Counted from the first letter of the stretch, positions 17,210 to 26,264 are shown. The stretch: 64,000 nucleotides of DNA from Embleya scabrispora (GCF_002024165.1 NZ_MWQN01000001.1:2955365-3019364), one strand, 5' to 3'. A program made the numbers and translations. Notes: generated from the sequence alone by a model not told the origin.

Positions 17210-17530
17210 ATGGCAGGGTCGAGCATCATGCGGTCGCGGGGCAGTTTGGGCGAACTGTTCTCCGGTAGGCAAAACAGTGTCGGATTCATCCGTTTGTCCC
17301 TCGCCCTGGCCGTCGTCCTGTCCCATTCGCGACCACTCGGCTTCGGGGATCACGACCTCGGGTTCCTGCTCTTCGACCGTCAGACGAACCTCGGCACCAT
17401 GGGCGTCTACGGCTTCTTCGTCCTGTCCGGGCTGCTGATCACCCGCAGTTCCCGACGCGGGGGATGGGCCGCTACTTCTGGCACCGCGCCCTGCGCATCT
17501 TTCCCGGCCTGTGGGTCTGCCTCATCGTGA
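17210..17530 (+). CDS. N-terminal fragment of a frameshifted acyltransferase 3 family protein
   Basis: This frame encodes the first ~85 residues of an OafA/acyltransferase-3 membrane enzyme. It includes NSVGFIRLSLALAVVLSHSR, with the family's R-x10-H first-span motif, and GVYGFFVLSGLLITRSSRR. After that it turns into unrelated sequence and stops. The true continuation lies in the next frame from about 17464 (GRYFWHRALRIFPGLWV). One extra G in the five-G run at 17459-17463 would restore a single ORF from 17210 to 18516 of about 435 aa. The ATG has a GGGAGA site upstream. Confidence 0.75.
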   Translation: MAGSSIMRSRGSLGELFSGRQNSVGFIRLSLALAVVLSHSRPLGFGDHDLGFLLFDRQTNLGTMGVYGFFVLSGLLITRSSRRGGWAATSGTAPCASFPACGSASS

Positions 17531-18516
17531 CCGCCCTGGTCGTCGCCCCCCTGGTCTCCATGCGCGAACGCGGCGGCCTGGCGGGCTTTTGGGATCATCC
17601 GGCGGGCCCGTTCGACTACATCCGGGCCAACTGGTGGACGGGCGTGCGGCAGTACGGCATCTCGGGTCTGTTCGAGACCACCACTCCGTGGGGGGTCAAG
17701 ACCAAGTCGAGCGTGTTCGACGGTGCGTTGTGGTCGCTGGCCTACGAGATGCTCTGCTACATCGGCGTCGCGGCACTGGCGTTCACCGGGGTCTTCAGCC
17801 ATGCCCGGCGCTTCGTCCTCGTGCTCACACTTTGGGCGTACGTCTACATCTGGAACGACTACCTCCAGTCGTCCGGTTGGAGCGGGCCGCTCAGCGGCGG
17901 TTCGAGCACCACGTTCGACCTGCCGCTGGTCGGCGAGCTCAGCGCGCACTACATCATCTATCTGAGCTTCCTCTTCCTCCTGGGCACCGCCGCCGAGCTC
18001 TACCGCGAGCGGGTCCCGATCAACGACGTCCTGGGCATACTCTCGGCCGTTGCCCTGGGCATCACCCTGCTGTTCGGCGGATTCTTCGTGGTGGGACTGC
18101 CCGCCTACGCCTACCTGTTGCTGTGGTTGGCGGTCCGGCTTCCCCAGTGGTTCCACCGGGTCGGAAGCAAGAACGACTATTCCTACGGCATCTACATCTA
18201 CGGTTTCGTGGCGCAGCAGGTGCTCGCCTCGTACCACGTCGGACGTTGGGGATTCGCCGCGTACGCCGGGTTGTCCGTCGTCTGCGCCTTCGCCTGCGCC
18301 TTCCTGTCCTGGCACCTGGTGGAAAAGCAGGCGCTCAAGCTCAAGCACTGGCAGCCCGCCTTCCCCACCGGGAAGCACAACATCGGCCGTGATCACCTCG
18401 GTCGCGGCGAGGCGGAACCCGGCCCCCGGCCCCAGGGGACCCCGGTCATGGCGTCGACGGCCGCAGCCATGGGCCGTGCGGAAAGGCGCGAGACGAGCGA
18501 GAAAGAGCTGTCATGA
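17464..18516 (+). CDS. C-terminal part of acyltransferase 3 family protein (frameshifted)
   Basis: This 350-aa frame begins MGRYFWHRALRIFPGLWVC, which is normally internal in acyltransferase-3 proteins, and contains roughly nine further membrane spans ending before a polar tail. Such proteins O-acetylate or O-acylate surface sugars. It is the main body of the gene whose first span lies in the other frame at 17210-17530. A separate start at the ATG at 17464 is possible but would remove the motif His in span one. Its stop overlaps the next gene's ATG (18513), so the two are co-translated. Confidence 0.8.
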   Translation: MGRYFWHRALRIFPGLWVCLIVTALVVAPLVSMRERGGLAGFWDHPAGPFDYIRANWWTGVRQYGISGLFETTTPWGVKTKSSVFDGALWSLAYEMLCYIGVAALAFTGVFSHARRFVLVLTLWAYVYIWNDYLQSSGWSGPLSGGSSTTFDLPLVGELSAHYIIYLSFLFLLGTAAELYRERVPINDVLGILSAVALGITLLFGGFFVVGLPAYAYLLLWLAVRLPQWFHRVGSKNDYSYGIYIYGFVAQQVLASYHVGRWGFAAYAGLSVVCAFACAFLSWHLVEKQALKLKHWQPAFPTGKHNIGRDHLGRGEAEPGPRPQGTPVMASTAAAMGRAERRETSEKELS

Positions 18517-20540
18517 GCAATGCCGTCAAGCCGGATCTCACGGAGCGGATCGTCCCACCTGGCAGCGTCCGCGCCATCCGCCGGCCGGCCGGCCGACCGA
18601 CGCTCGTGGTCGCCGCCTCGATCCTGGGCTCGTGGGCCCTGCCCGCGCTCTTTCACCTGGCACGCCTCGACTGGCTGTCGCTCCTCGCGCTCTTCGTCGG
18701 CACCGCGTCCCTGGTCCGGGCCGGCGTGGGGCTGTTCGACCGGTTGATGCTGACGGTCCTGCTGATGATGGGTGAGTTCATCACGGCCGGACTGCTCTTC
18801 TCGCTGTGGCCGTGGGGTCTGCATCCCGTCGCGATGGCCGGGACACTGGGGACCCTGACGATCGTGGTCGCCGTCGTCACCGGCCGCCGGCCGATGCTTC
18901 CGCGCCGGGTGTCCTTCTCCGACCTGATCGCCCCGGCCGCGGCCGCGTACGCCATGTACGAGTTGTACAAGCCGCTCGCGGGCAAGTCGTTGACCGCCCG
19001 GCTCCGGTACATCGTGATGACCGAGGACAAGGCGAGTCACTTCTCGCTGTTCGACGCGATTCACCGGGTCGGCGGTTACACCTACTTCCACGCCGACCAG
19101 GCGAGCACGTCCATGGACCCGGAGATGGCTCGGGTCTACCCGCCGGGGACCCACTTCCTCTACTCGGTCCTCGACGTCTTCGTACGCTCCACCACCGATG
19201 ACGGAAACGCCCTGGCCGCGTACAACCGATACTTCCTGTACACGGTCCTCGGGTACGGTTTCGTGGTCCTGGCACTGGTCTGGGCAGCGCGCTGGGTGGC
19301 CGGTCCCACGGTCACCGGATGGCGTCGGGCGCTGGTCTGTGCCGTGGTCGGCACGATCGCCGCGACCGGACAACTGGTCACCGTGTTCACCTACGGTCAC
19401 GACTCGGCGGCACTCGGCGTCGCCGTGCTGGCGATGACGGTGGCCGTAGCGGTCAGACCGGCCGGAAAAGTGCGCGAGCAGGTGCTCACCGCGGCCGCCG
19501 GCCTGGTCACGCTGGCCTTCGTCTACAACCTGTTCGTCGTACTGGCCGCGACTTCGGTCCTGGCCGCGGCCGTCGTCTACTGGCATCGGCTGCGCACTGC
19601 CCTGCTCTTCACCTCCGTCGCCGCGGTGATCACGGGCGTGATCGTGCTGATCCCGATCGTCGGTCCGCAGCTTTCCGGCTTCAGTCAGACCAAGCAGTTG
19701 CAGGCGACCGGCGGAATCGACCCGATGAGTCGCAACTTCGTCGTGGCGTGCGTCGCGGTGGTGCTGCTGGCCCTGCTCACCCGGGCCGGGCGCCGCTCGC
19801 CGGTGTGGCGCACGATGGCGATCCAGATCGTGCTCGCCGCCGCCGGTGTCGTACTGTTCGGCCTCTACCAGGTACAGACGCTCGGGGCCACCTCGTACTA
19901 CTACGAGAAGGCCGTCCAGGGCCTGTACGCCATCGGTTTGGTGGGACTCGGTGCGATCGGATCGTTGTTGCGGCCGGGCGGGCTCCCGGTTCCGGCCAAG
20001 CCGTCGCTCCGGCCGCTCGCGCGAGTCCTGCCCTCACTGGCGGCCGTGGTGGCCGGGGTCACCCTCGCGGGTGGTCTGCAGTTCGGTGCCATCGTGGCCT
20101 CGGACGGAGTGACGGGCCCCGACACCACCTACGCGGCCGCCTGGGCCGACGGTCGCAACGTCCGTCCGGTGGGCGTCACCGCGAAAAGGCTGCAATCGGC
20201 CGGGTATCTCGGCAAGGGCCCCACGACGCTGTTCATCATCTCCGACAGCGGCACCGACAACTGGCGGGTGTCCTTCCTCGACGCGATTCTCAAGCGCCGA
20301 CTCGGCGAGACGATCAAAACGGTCTTCGGCGTGCCGTGGCTGAAGGGTCTGGCGTCCTACGGTGAAGGCTCCAACGATCGGGAGGATGAGGTCCACCGGC
20401 TCGAGGACGTCGTCCGCGGCAGCCCCCAGCCCCTGCGGTTGGTGATCTCCAACGCGAAGTTGGCCGCGCGCTTCGAGCAGTTCGCGATGGCCAATCCGAA
20501 CCTGCGGCTCCAGGTCACGTACGTGCCCGGGATCGACTGA
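18513..20540 (+). CDS. polytopic membrane glycosyltransferase-like protein (GT-C type), paralogue
   Basis: This 675-aa protein has about a dozen hydrophobic spans and a ~170-residue soluble tail, in the same layout as the protein at 13149-15305. Shared marks are FSLWPWGLHPV, TEDKASHFSLFDAI followed by YPPGTHF in the first large loop, and TSYYYEKAVQGL before the last spans. The tail in both resembles a small extracytoplasmic domain. Its ATG overlaps the acyltransferase stop by 4 bp. A role in extracytoplasmic glycosylation of the wall polymer is inferred from topology and context. Confidence 0.84.
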   Translation: MSNAVKPDLTERIVPPGSVRAIRRPAGRPTLVVAASILGSWALPALFHLARLDWLSLLALFVGTASLVRAGVGLFDRLMLTVLLMMGEFITAGLLFSLWPWGLHPVAMAGTLGTLTIVVAVVTGRRPMLPRRVSFSDLIAPAAAAYAMYELYKPLAGKSLTARLRYIVMTEDKASHFSLFDAIHRVGGYTYFHADQASTSMDPEMARVYPPGTHFLYSVLDVFVRSTTDDGNALAAYNRYFLYTVLGYGFVVLALVWAARWVAGPTVTGWRRALVCAVVGTIAATGQLVTVFTYGHDSAALGVAVLAMTVAVAVRPAGKVREQVLTAAAGLVTLAFVYNLFVVLAATSVLAAAVVYWHRLRTALLFTSVAAVITGVIVLIPIVGPQLSGFSQTKQLQATGGIDPMSRNFVVACVAVVLLALLTRAGRRSPVWRTMAIQIVLAAAGVVLFGLYQVQTLGATSYYYEKAVQGLYAIGLVGLGAIGSLLRPGGLPVPAKPSLRPLARVLPSLAAVVAGVTLAGGLQFGAIVASDGVTGPDTTYAAAWADGRNVRPVGVTAKRLQSAGYLGKGPTTLFIISDSGTDNWRVSFLDAILKRRLGETIKTVFGVPWLKGLASYGEGSNDREDEVHRLEDVVRGSPQPLRLVISNAKLAARFEQFAMANPNLRLQVTYVPGID

Positions 20541-20546
20541 CCGATA

Positions 20547-20603
20547 CCCGGAGAACCGCGTGTGGCCACCGACTCCGTCGGTGGCCACACGCGGTTCTCC
20601 GGG
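20547..20603. terminator. bidirectional hairpin terminator, 27-bp perfect arms
   Basis: The arms 20547-20573 and 20577-20603 are exact reverse complements with a 3-nt loop (tcc). The structure lies between the convergent GT-C-like and GtrA genes and would stop transcription from both sides. There is no T-run. Confidence 0.9.
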
Positions 20604-20627
20604 GGCGTCGCCTCGCGACACACCCGC

Positions 20628-21092
20628 TCAGTCCACCGGGGTGCTCTCCTTGGCCACGCCCTTGAAGACCCACAAGCGGTACGCGAAGTAGTTGACGATC
20701 GCGTTGAAGACGACCGTGATCAGCTTCGCCGACATGTAGAACAGGCCCATCCAGGCCAGGGCCGATACGAAGACCACGGTGATCACCCAGTTGACCGCGG
20801 CCAGGATCAGATAGCGCACCATTTGGCCCCCGACCGGGGACACCGTGCTGCCGAACGACCAGAACCGATTCATCGTGAAGTTGACCGCGAAGGACGTGGC
20901 GGTCGCCAGGAACGTCGCCGCGGGCAGCCACAACCCCCATATCCCGTGCAGGAGGTACAGCAGACCCATGTCGATGACGACACTGGCGGCGCCCGAGACG
21001 AGGAACCGGGGCAGGCTATGGGTCAACAGAGTGGCCCACCGGCTTTGTCGCTCAGGGGTGTTGCCATCGGTGGAACGCTCTGTGGCTGTCAC
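20628..21092 (-). CDS. GtrA family membrane protein
   Basis: This 154-aa protein has four membrane spans in the GtrA/DPMS-like pattern: FLVSGAASVVIDMGLLYLL, then ATSFAVNFTMNRFWSFGS, VRYLILAAVNWVI and VVFNAIVNYFAYRLWVF. GtrA proteins are thought to help flip or present polyprenol-phosphate sugars. The GTG start has no clear ribosome site; TATACT ends 8 nt upstream, so the message may be leaderless. It is divergent from the DUF2142 gene, 69 bp away. Confidence 0.88.
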   Translation of the reverse strand: MTATERSTDGNTPERQSRWATLLTHSLPRFLVSGAASVVIDMGLLYLLHGIWGLWLPAATFLATATSFAVNFTMNRFWSFGSTVSPVGGQMVRYLILAAVNWVITVVFVSALAWMGLFYMSAKLITVVFNAIVNYFAYRLWVFKGVAKESTPVD

Positions 21093-21161
21093 GAAGTCAG
21101 AGTATAGAGACCGCTTCGACCATCGAAACCTCGCCCGCAGGTCAACGGGTAAGGTCTTGCC
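21093..21161. promoter_or_regulatory. back-to-back leaderless-type promoters for GtrA and DUF2142 genes
   Basis: On the minus strand TATACT (plus 21101-21106) ends 8 nt before the GtrA GTG. On the plus strand TAAGGT (21150-21155) ends 6 nt before the GTG at 21162. Neither gene has a Shine-Dalgarno, which fits actinobacterial leaderless messages. The -35 elements are weak. Confidence 0.6.
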
Positions 21162-22724
21162 GTGACGACGGAAGCCGCCCCTGTGAACACCCCGGGACCC
21201 CTCCAGCAAGCCCATGGCGAACGACCGTCGGCCGGATCCCGGTGGCTCTCCGGATCCATCCGCGGTTGGTTGTTGGCGTTCGTGGGATTCCTTTTTCTCG
21301 GCAGTGCCTGGGCGTTGGCCACGCCCTACGACGGCACCCCCGACGAAATGATGCACATTTTGCGCGCCGCTGGTGTCGCGCAGGGCGAATTCGCCCCCAA
21401 ACCGACCGATGCCGACCTGGGTACCGGGGCGTTTCAAAGCGTGCCGCGCAGCCTGGTCCGGGAAAACTGCTGGATGTTCAAGGAGGCGCAACCGGCTTCC
21501 TGCGCGCGGGAGCCCGGTGGTGACGCGACCCTGGAACGGACCGCGACCCGGGCCGGTCGCTACAACCCGGTCTATTACGCGGTGGTCGGCTGGCCGCTGC
21601 GGCTGTCACCGGACTGGACGGGCATCCTGCTCGCCCGGCTGGTCAGTACCGTCATGGTCTCCGCCCTGCTGGCGACCGCCGCGCACAGCGTCGTGCGCTG
21701 GACCAGGCACCGGTTGCTCCTGGCAGGTGTGCTGGCGGGCACCACGCCGATGACCCTGCACCTGTCCGGCGCGATCAACCCCAACGCGCTGGAAATCGCG
21801 TCCGCCACCTCCCTGTTCGCGGTGCTGGTGCCGTTGCTTTTGGACCCGGAGACGAAACTGCGCCGATCCGCGCTGGTTACGGCCGCCGTGTCCGGCGCGA
21901 TCCTGTGCACACTGCGATCGGTGGGGCCACTGTGGTGTCTGGTGGCTCTGGGAGTACTCCTGGTACCCACTCGACGCGCCCTGGTGCACTCCCTTCGGCG
22001 GTCGAAGCAGGCGATGTACGCGGCCGTGGTCCTCGTTCTCGCCGCCGGGGCCGGGGCCGCCTGGACCGTGATCATGAAGGCGAGTCAACTCGGCGCCTTG
22101 AACGATCGCACGCACATCACGTTCGAGCAGGCCGTCCGGTTCGAGGTGATCGCACGCTGGGGCGAGTACCTCCGGGAGATGGTCGGTGTCACCTCGTGGC
22201 TGGACGCCTCGGCGCCCGCCGCGGCGTACACCGCGTGGTACATGGTACTCGGCGTCTTGATCATCGCCTCGATCGCCTTCGGCACCTGGACCGACCGTTG
22301 GCGGCTGTTCGCGCTGATCGCGGTGACCTTCGGCTTCCCGACCCTGACGGACGCCATGGGAGTGGACAAATACGGCTTCGTGGCACAGGGACGCTATGTG
22401 CTGCCCGTCGCGGTCGGGGTACCGATCCTGGCCGCGTATGTCCTGTCCCGTGAGGGTGTGTTCGGCACAAAGCGCGACGCGGCCCTGATCCGGACCGTCG
22501 CGCTCGTGGTGATGCCCCTCCAGTTGGTGTTCCTGTGGTTCACCATGATCCGCTGGCAGCACGGCTGGTCCGACAAACCCCGGGAGATGACCCTCAACGC
22601 GTTCGCGGGCCCGTGGCATCCGCAGGTCGGCTCGGTCGCCCCCGTACTGATCGCCGTTCTGGGCGCCGGCGCGGTGATCGCCTACTGCTGGACCGCCACG
22701 CGGGATCCGGAAACCGCCCCGTGA
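21162..22724 (+). CDS. DUF2142 family polytopic membrane protein
   Basis: This 520-aa protein has about ten membrane spans. Its first outer loop carries TPYDGTPDEMMHILRAAGVA, a typical DUF2142 sequence with acidic residues and His that resembles GT-C catalytic loops. Such proteins are usually found in polysaccharide clusters and are suspected glycosyltransferases using lipid-linked donors. The GTG start follows TAAGGT by 6 nt (leaderless type). The function remains inferred from family and context. Confidence 0.88.
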   Translation: MTTEAAPVNTPGPLQQAHGERPSAGSRWLSGSIRGWLLAFVGFLFLGSAWALATPYDGTPDEMMHILRAAGVAQGEFAPKPTDADLGTGAFQSVPRSLVRENCWMFKEAQPASCAREPGGDATLERTATRAGRYNPVYYAVVGWPLRLSPDWTGILLARLVSTVMVSALLATAAHSVVRWTRHRLLLAGVLAGTTPMTLHLSGAINPNALEIASATSLFAVLVPLLLDPETKLRRSALVTAAVSGAILCTLRSVGPLWCLVALGVLLVPTRRALVHSLRRSKQAMYAAVVLVLAAGAGAAWTVIMKASQLGALNDRTHITFEQAVRFEVIARWGEYLREMVGVTSWLDASAPAAAYTAWYMVLGVLIIASIAFGTWTDRWRLFALIAVTFGFPTLTDAMGVDKYGFVAQGRYVLPVAVGVPILAAYVLSREGVFGTKRDAALIRTVALVVMPLQLVFLWFTMIRWQHGWSDKPREMTLNAFAGPWHPQVGSVAPVLIAVLGAGAVIAYCWTATRDPETAP

Positions 22725-22727
22725 GCC

Positions 22728-22749
22728 CACGGCCGCCCGAACGGCCGTG
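22728..22749. terminator. short hairpin between convergent genes
   Basis: CACGGCCG (22728-22735) and CGGCCGTG (22742-22749) pair perfectly around a 6-nt loop, between the DUF2142 stop and the convergent GT2 stop. There is no T-run, so terminator activity is probable but not certain. Confidence 0.6.
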
Positions 22750-22771
22750 ACTCGCGGGGCACTCGGGCCCG

Positions 22772-23830
22772 TCACCTGCCGTGGCGGGCCGATCCGAAGG
22801 TGTGCCGGGCCAGCTTGCGCACTCCTTCGCGATTGCCGCTGCGGACCATCATCGGCATCATCGTGAGGGCGTGCAGCCGAGACGAGAGGTGCTTGCGGGC
22901 GACCTTGGCCGCCTCGTGCCAGCCGTGCCCGTCCATCCGGTCGGCGACGTCGAGGAAGAAGCCACGCTCCTCGACGAATCGCCGCCCGTCGAAGGCCTGC
23001 AGCGCCGACTCGCTGACCGCGTGCCGGCGATACTGAAAGCAGATCTCCTCGGCCGCCACCAGTTCCTCGCCGCCCTGCAACAGATCCAGGACCAGTGCGA
23101 GGTCCTGGATCACATGCAGGTCCTCGCGGAAGTTGACCGCCTTGACCGCCTTCGTACGCCAGCACACCGATGGGAAGTACAGCCAGTTCCCGCGCAACAG
23201 GCTGACCGCGAGGCGCTCGCCGGCGAAACGTCGGCTGCCTTCGATCTTGGGCGCGTACACCCGGCGCTTGGTCTGATCGACCAGGGTCTTGGTCGGCAGT
23301 CCGCGGCCGTCGATCACCTGGACGCCGGGCTGGATCATGCCGGCGTCCGGGTAGCGCCGCAGCAATTCGCGGATCGTCGCGACGTAGTTCGGCAGGAAGA
23401 CGTCGTCGCAGCCCATCATGACCATGTGGTCCTGCTCGGCGAGGTCGACACACTTGCGGAAGTTCCCGGTGACGCCGAGGTTTTGGTCGTTGCGCAGGTA
23501 GCGCACCCGATCGTCGCCGAGTGCCGCGAACCACTCGGGAACGCCCTTCTCGCGGCCGTCGTCGACCACGGTCAACCGCCAGTTGCGGTCGGTCTGGGCA
23601 AGGACGCTGCGCACCGCGTGCTGCATGAGACCCACGTCGCCGTAGTACGGCATCATCACGTCGATCGTGTGGACTTGCTGCTCGCCGGCTCCTTCCGGGT
23701 GCGCCGTCTCGGCGAGGCGAACGGATTCAGAAGGGGCATCGGCGCACTCGCGCACCCTGAACTCCCGGCTATCGATCCCAGCGGGCACGAGGGGTCCTCG
23801 TAGGCCACACGACGCATCGATCCTACTCAC
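22772..23830 (-). CDS. glycosyltransferase family 2
   Basis: This 352-aa protein has a GT2 domain starting near residue 55: VMMPYYGDVGLMQHAVRSVL, VVDDGREKG, NLGVTGNFRKC and the metal-site variant MMGCDDVFLP. The later IQDLALVLDLLQGG and QYRRHAVSES regions are typical of small rhamnosyl-type GT2 enzymes. The GTG at 23830 overlaps the upstream flippase stop (GTGAGTAG) and implies coupling, but adds about 50 residues of unlikely N-terminal sequence. A start nearer 23655 is possible, with a GGAAGGAG stretch lying upstream of it. Confidence 0.86.
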   Translation of the reverse strand: MSRIDASCGLRGPLVPAGIDSREFRVRECADAPSESVRLAETAHPEGAGEQQVHTIDVMMPYYGDVGLMQHAVRSVLAQTDRNWRLTVVDDGREKGVPEWFAALGDDRVRYLRNDQNLGVTGNFRKCVDLAEQDHMVMMGCDDVFLPNYVATIRELLRRYPDAGMIQPGVQVIDGRGLPTKTLVDQTKRRVYAPKIEGSRRFAGERLAVSLLRGNWLYFPSVCWRTKAVKAVNFREDLHVIQDLALVLDLLQGGEELVAAEEICFQYRRHAVSESALQAFDGRRFVEERGFFLDVADRMDGHGWHEAAKVARKHLSSRLHALTMMPMMVRSGNREGVRKLARHTFGSARHGR

Positions 23831-25157
23831 CCCGCGAGGCGCCTCCGACGGGGTCCGCCACGGCCGATACCGGCTGCGCCGAGCGGACCACCACGGGAAA
23901 CCGTCGGGCTCCGGCGCGGAGTGTGGCCGCCATCAAAAGAGCGGTGACCACGGTCGCGGCGGCGAAGGCGATCTCGACCCGCACCCGAATGTCCCCCGGC
24001 ACGCAGGTGATCGCGACGAGCACCGCGGTTCCGCCGATCCAGGCGACGAGTTGGGCCCGATGGCGGTTCATCGCCATCACGCCCTGACCGAGCACCATCG
24101 CGAGCATGTAGCACAGCGTCCCGGCCGAGAACCAGGCGAAGTCCAGCGCGCCCAGAACCCCCGCGGGCGCGTTGAAGAAGACCCTGATGATCCATGGACC
24201 GAGCACCGTGGCCCCCAGTCCACCGGCCGCGCCCAGAGCGGTGACCACCAGGCAGGCCCGGACGATCAGGCCGCGGAAGGTGCGCCGGTCGCCGTCGGTG
24301 AACGCACGGGACAGACCGGGCAACAACGACGCCTGGAGGGAGCCGAAGACGAACAGCGGCACCCGGGCCAGGATCAGCGCGCTGAGCAGCGCGGTGACCA
24401 GCGCGGTCTGCTCGGGTTCGAGCAGCTTGACGCTGAGCACGGCGGTGTTGACCATCAGCTGCGCGAGCAGCGTCGAGACGATCAGCAGGCCGAGGCCGCG
24501 GTACAACTCCCGCCACGCGAGCACCGCACCGGGCCGGGCGGCACGCAGCACCGGCCGCAGCGTGGCCAGCACGGCCAGGATCGGGGCGACGGTCAGGATC
24601 AGCGAGAACAGCAGCGGCGAGTGGCTGCCGGCCGCGCCGAGGGCGATCGCCAGCACGATTCGCAGCCCGCCGTCCAGGGCCAGCTGCGTGCCGTAGGCGG
24701 TGAACGCGCCGTGTCCGGCGAGCACACCGCGCGCGACCGAGACCACGGCCAGACCGACGAACGCGCCGCCCAGCGCCACCAGCAGCTGCCGGTCGCCGTC
24801 GAAGAGCCGATCGGCCATCGGGCCGGACGCGGCGGCCAGGAGCGCCAGTACGGCGAGCAGCAGCCCGCCGGCCAGCACGGCGCCGCGCCGCAGTACCGGT
24901 GCGGTGCCCGAGCCCTCGGCGGCCCGGGCGGCGACGATCCTGGTGATCTCCTGTTCGACCGGGAAGAACAGGCCGAGCCCGATCGAGAAGATGATGGTCC
25001 ACAGCACCGAGACCCCGGACATGTCGTCCGGGTTCAGCGAGTGGCCCGCGATCGCCAGGTGTACGTAGGAAGCGCCGCCGAGGACGACCATGCCGGCGCC
25101 CACGAGGAGGGTGCCCTGGGGCAGCGCGCGGATCGCCCGCAGCAGCAGCGTCTTCAT
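23823..25157 (-). CDS. polysaccharide flippase-like membrane protein (MOP/Wzx-like)
   Basis: This 444-aa protein has about 12-14 hydrophobic spans with the even spacing of oligosaccharide flippases, including TIIFSIGLGLFFPVEQEITR and FVFGSLQASLLPGLSRAF. It probably moves a lipid-linked repeat unit across the membrane. The ATG overlaps the stop of the GT2 gene above it (ATGA), and its stop overlaps the next GT2. Because an ABC exporter is encoded at the other end of the region, the window may build two separate glycans. Confidence 0.85.
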   Translation of the reverse strand: MKTLLLRAIRALPQGTLLVGAGMVVLGGASYVHLAIAGHSLNPDDMSGVSVLWTIIFSIGLGLFFPVEQEITRIVAARAAEGSGTAPVLRRGAVLAGGLLLAVLALLAAASGPMADRLFDGDRQLLVALGGAFVGLAVVSVARGVLAGHGAFTAYGTQLALDGGLRIVLAIALGAAGSHSPLLFSLILTVAPILAVLATLRPVLRAARPGAVLAWRELYRGLGLLIVSTLLAQLMVNTAVLSVKLLEPEQTALVTALLSALILARVPLFVFGSLQASLLPGLSRAFTDGDRRTFRGLIVRACLVVTALGAAGGLGATVLGPWIIRVFFNAPAGVLGALDFAWFSAGTLCYMLAMVLGQGVMAMNRHRAQLVAWIGGTAVLVAITCVPGDIRVRVEIAFAAATVVTALLMAATLRAGARRFPVVVRSAQPVSAVADPVGGASRGE

Positions 25158-25855
25158 CGGCGGGCGATCGCCAACAGCAGGGTGATGAACGCGCGGCCGA
25201 GGTAGACCATCGCCTTGGCGGGGGAATGACTGGGCGTGCCGGCCTGGCGGGCCCGCATCGCCACGGGGACCTGGATCACCTTGTGCTTGAGGCGGATCAC
25301 CCGGACCGTGGTCTCGACCGTGTCGCCCAGGTACTCGACCGGATACCACTCGGCGAACAGCCGGATGATGTCGCGGTTGCAGGCCCGAAAGCCCGACGTG
25401 GTGTCGGTGAGCTTGGTCTTGGCCATCCTCGACAACACGCCCGAGAGCATGACCATGGTCCACTTGCGCGGGCCGCGCACGGTGTAGTCGCCCTCGCCGG
25501 CGAAGCGCGCGCCGATGACCAGCGACGCCTCGTCGAGGTGATCCACCAGCTTCGGGACGTAGCGGGGGTCGTGCTGACCGTCCGCGTCGATCTGGATGGC
25601 CACGTCGTAATCGTTCTCGTACGCGTAGCGGTAGCCCAGCCGCATCGCGCCGCCGACGCCGAGGTTGTACGGCAGTCGGGACACGGTGGCGCCGGCCGCG
25701 CGGGCGACCTTCGCGGTGTCGTCGGTCGAGCCGTCGTCGACGACGAGGAGGTCGACCTCGGGCAGCTCGCCGCGGACCTCACGGATCACGTCCGCGATCG
25801 ACGCGGACTCGTTCCACGCGGGGATGATGATCAGGACCCGCTTGTTGTTAATCAT
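25154..25855 (-). CDS. GT2 polyprenol-phosphate sugar transferase (DPM1-like)
   Basis: This 233-aa soluble GT2 enzyme resembles dolichyl-phosphate mannose or polyprenol-phosphate glucose synthases. It shows IIIPAWNESASIADVI, VDDGSTDDT, LPYNLGVGGAMRLG and the metal motif IQIDADGQHDP, then TSGFRACNRDII. It lacks C-terminal membrane spans. It would charge a polyprenol phosphate that GtrA/GT-C-type proteins then use. The ATG overlaps the DUF2304 gene's 3' end by 8 bp. Confidence 0.9.
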   Translation of the reverse strand: MINNKRVLIIIPAWNESASIADVIREVRGELPEVDLLVVDDGSTDDTAKVARAAGATVSRLPYNLGVGGAMRLGYRYAYENDYDVAIQIDADGQHDPRYVPKLVDHLDEASLVIGARFAGEGDYTVRGPRKWTMVMLSGVLSRMAKTKLTDTTSGFRACNRDIIRLFAEWYPVEYLGDTVETTVRVIRLKHKVIQVPVAMRARQAGTPSHSPAKAMVYLGRAFITLLLAIARR

Positions 25856-26246
25856 TTGCGCGTTCCCGCTCGGCCGACTCGGTACGGATGAGGGCGATGG
25901 CTGCCGTGCGTTCCTGCTCGGCCAGTTGGGTCCGGATCAGCGCGACCTCTTCGGCGAGCGAACGGGTTTCCTCCTCCAATCGACTCGATTCCCAGCTCAG
26001 GTGAATACACACGAGGAGCAGGAAGACGAAGCCGAGGAAGAGGACGAGGCTGACACCCGATCGCACGCCCGCGGTGGTGGCCACCGAGTCGAGCATCTTC
26101 GGGAACGCGCCGAGCGGTACCACGATCAAGCCGACGACGAGCCACAACACCGCGTACTTTTCACGCAGTTGGCGTCGCCTCAGCAGTTCAAGGATGACGA
26201 CGACCACCAGCAAGCCGGCAATCGCGGTGACAATCGTAAGTTTCAT
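25848..26246 (-). CDS. DUF2304 domain-containing membrane protein
   Basis: This 132-aa protein has three hydrophobic spans (TIVTAIAGLLVVVVILELL, YAVLWLVVGLIVVPLG and SLVLFLGFVFLLLVCIHLSW) followed by a charged helix rich in Glu, Arg and Leu that could form a coiled coil. DUF2304 proteins often sit beside a polyprenol-phosphate GT2, as here, and may act as its membrane partner. There is an 18-bp gap after rmlD. Confidence 0.88.
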   Translation of the reverse strand: MKLTIVTAIAGLLVVVVILELLRRRQLREKYAVLWLVVGLIVVPLGAFPKMLDSVATTAGVRSGVSLVLFLGFVFLLLVCIHLSWESSRLEEETRSLAEEVALIRTQLAEQERTAAIALIRTESAERERAND

Positions 26247-26264
26247 GACACGCTCGATTTTTGA

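Noticed and set aside
16828-17289. Small ORFs between the deacetylase and acyltransferase genes
   Set aside because: Composition is typical of random high-GC frames and none has a ribosome site or recognisable motif.
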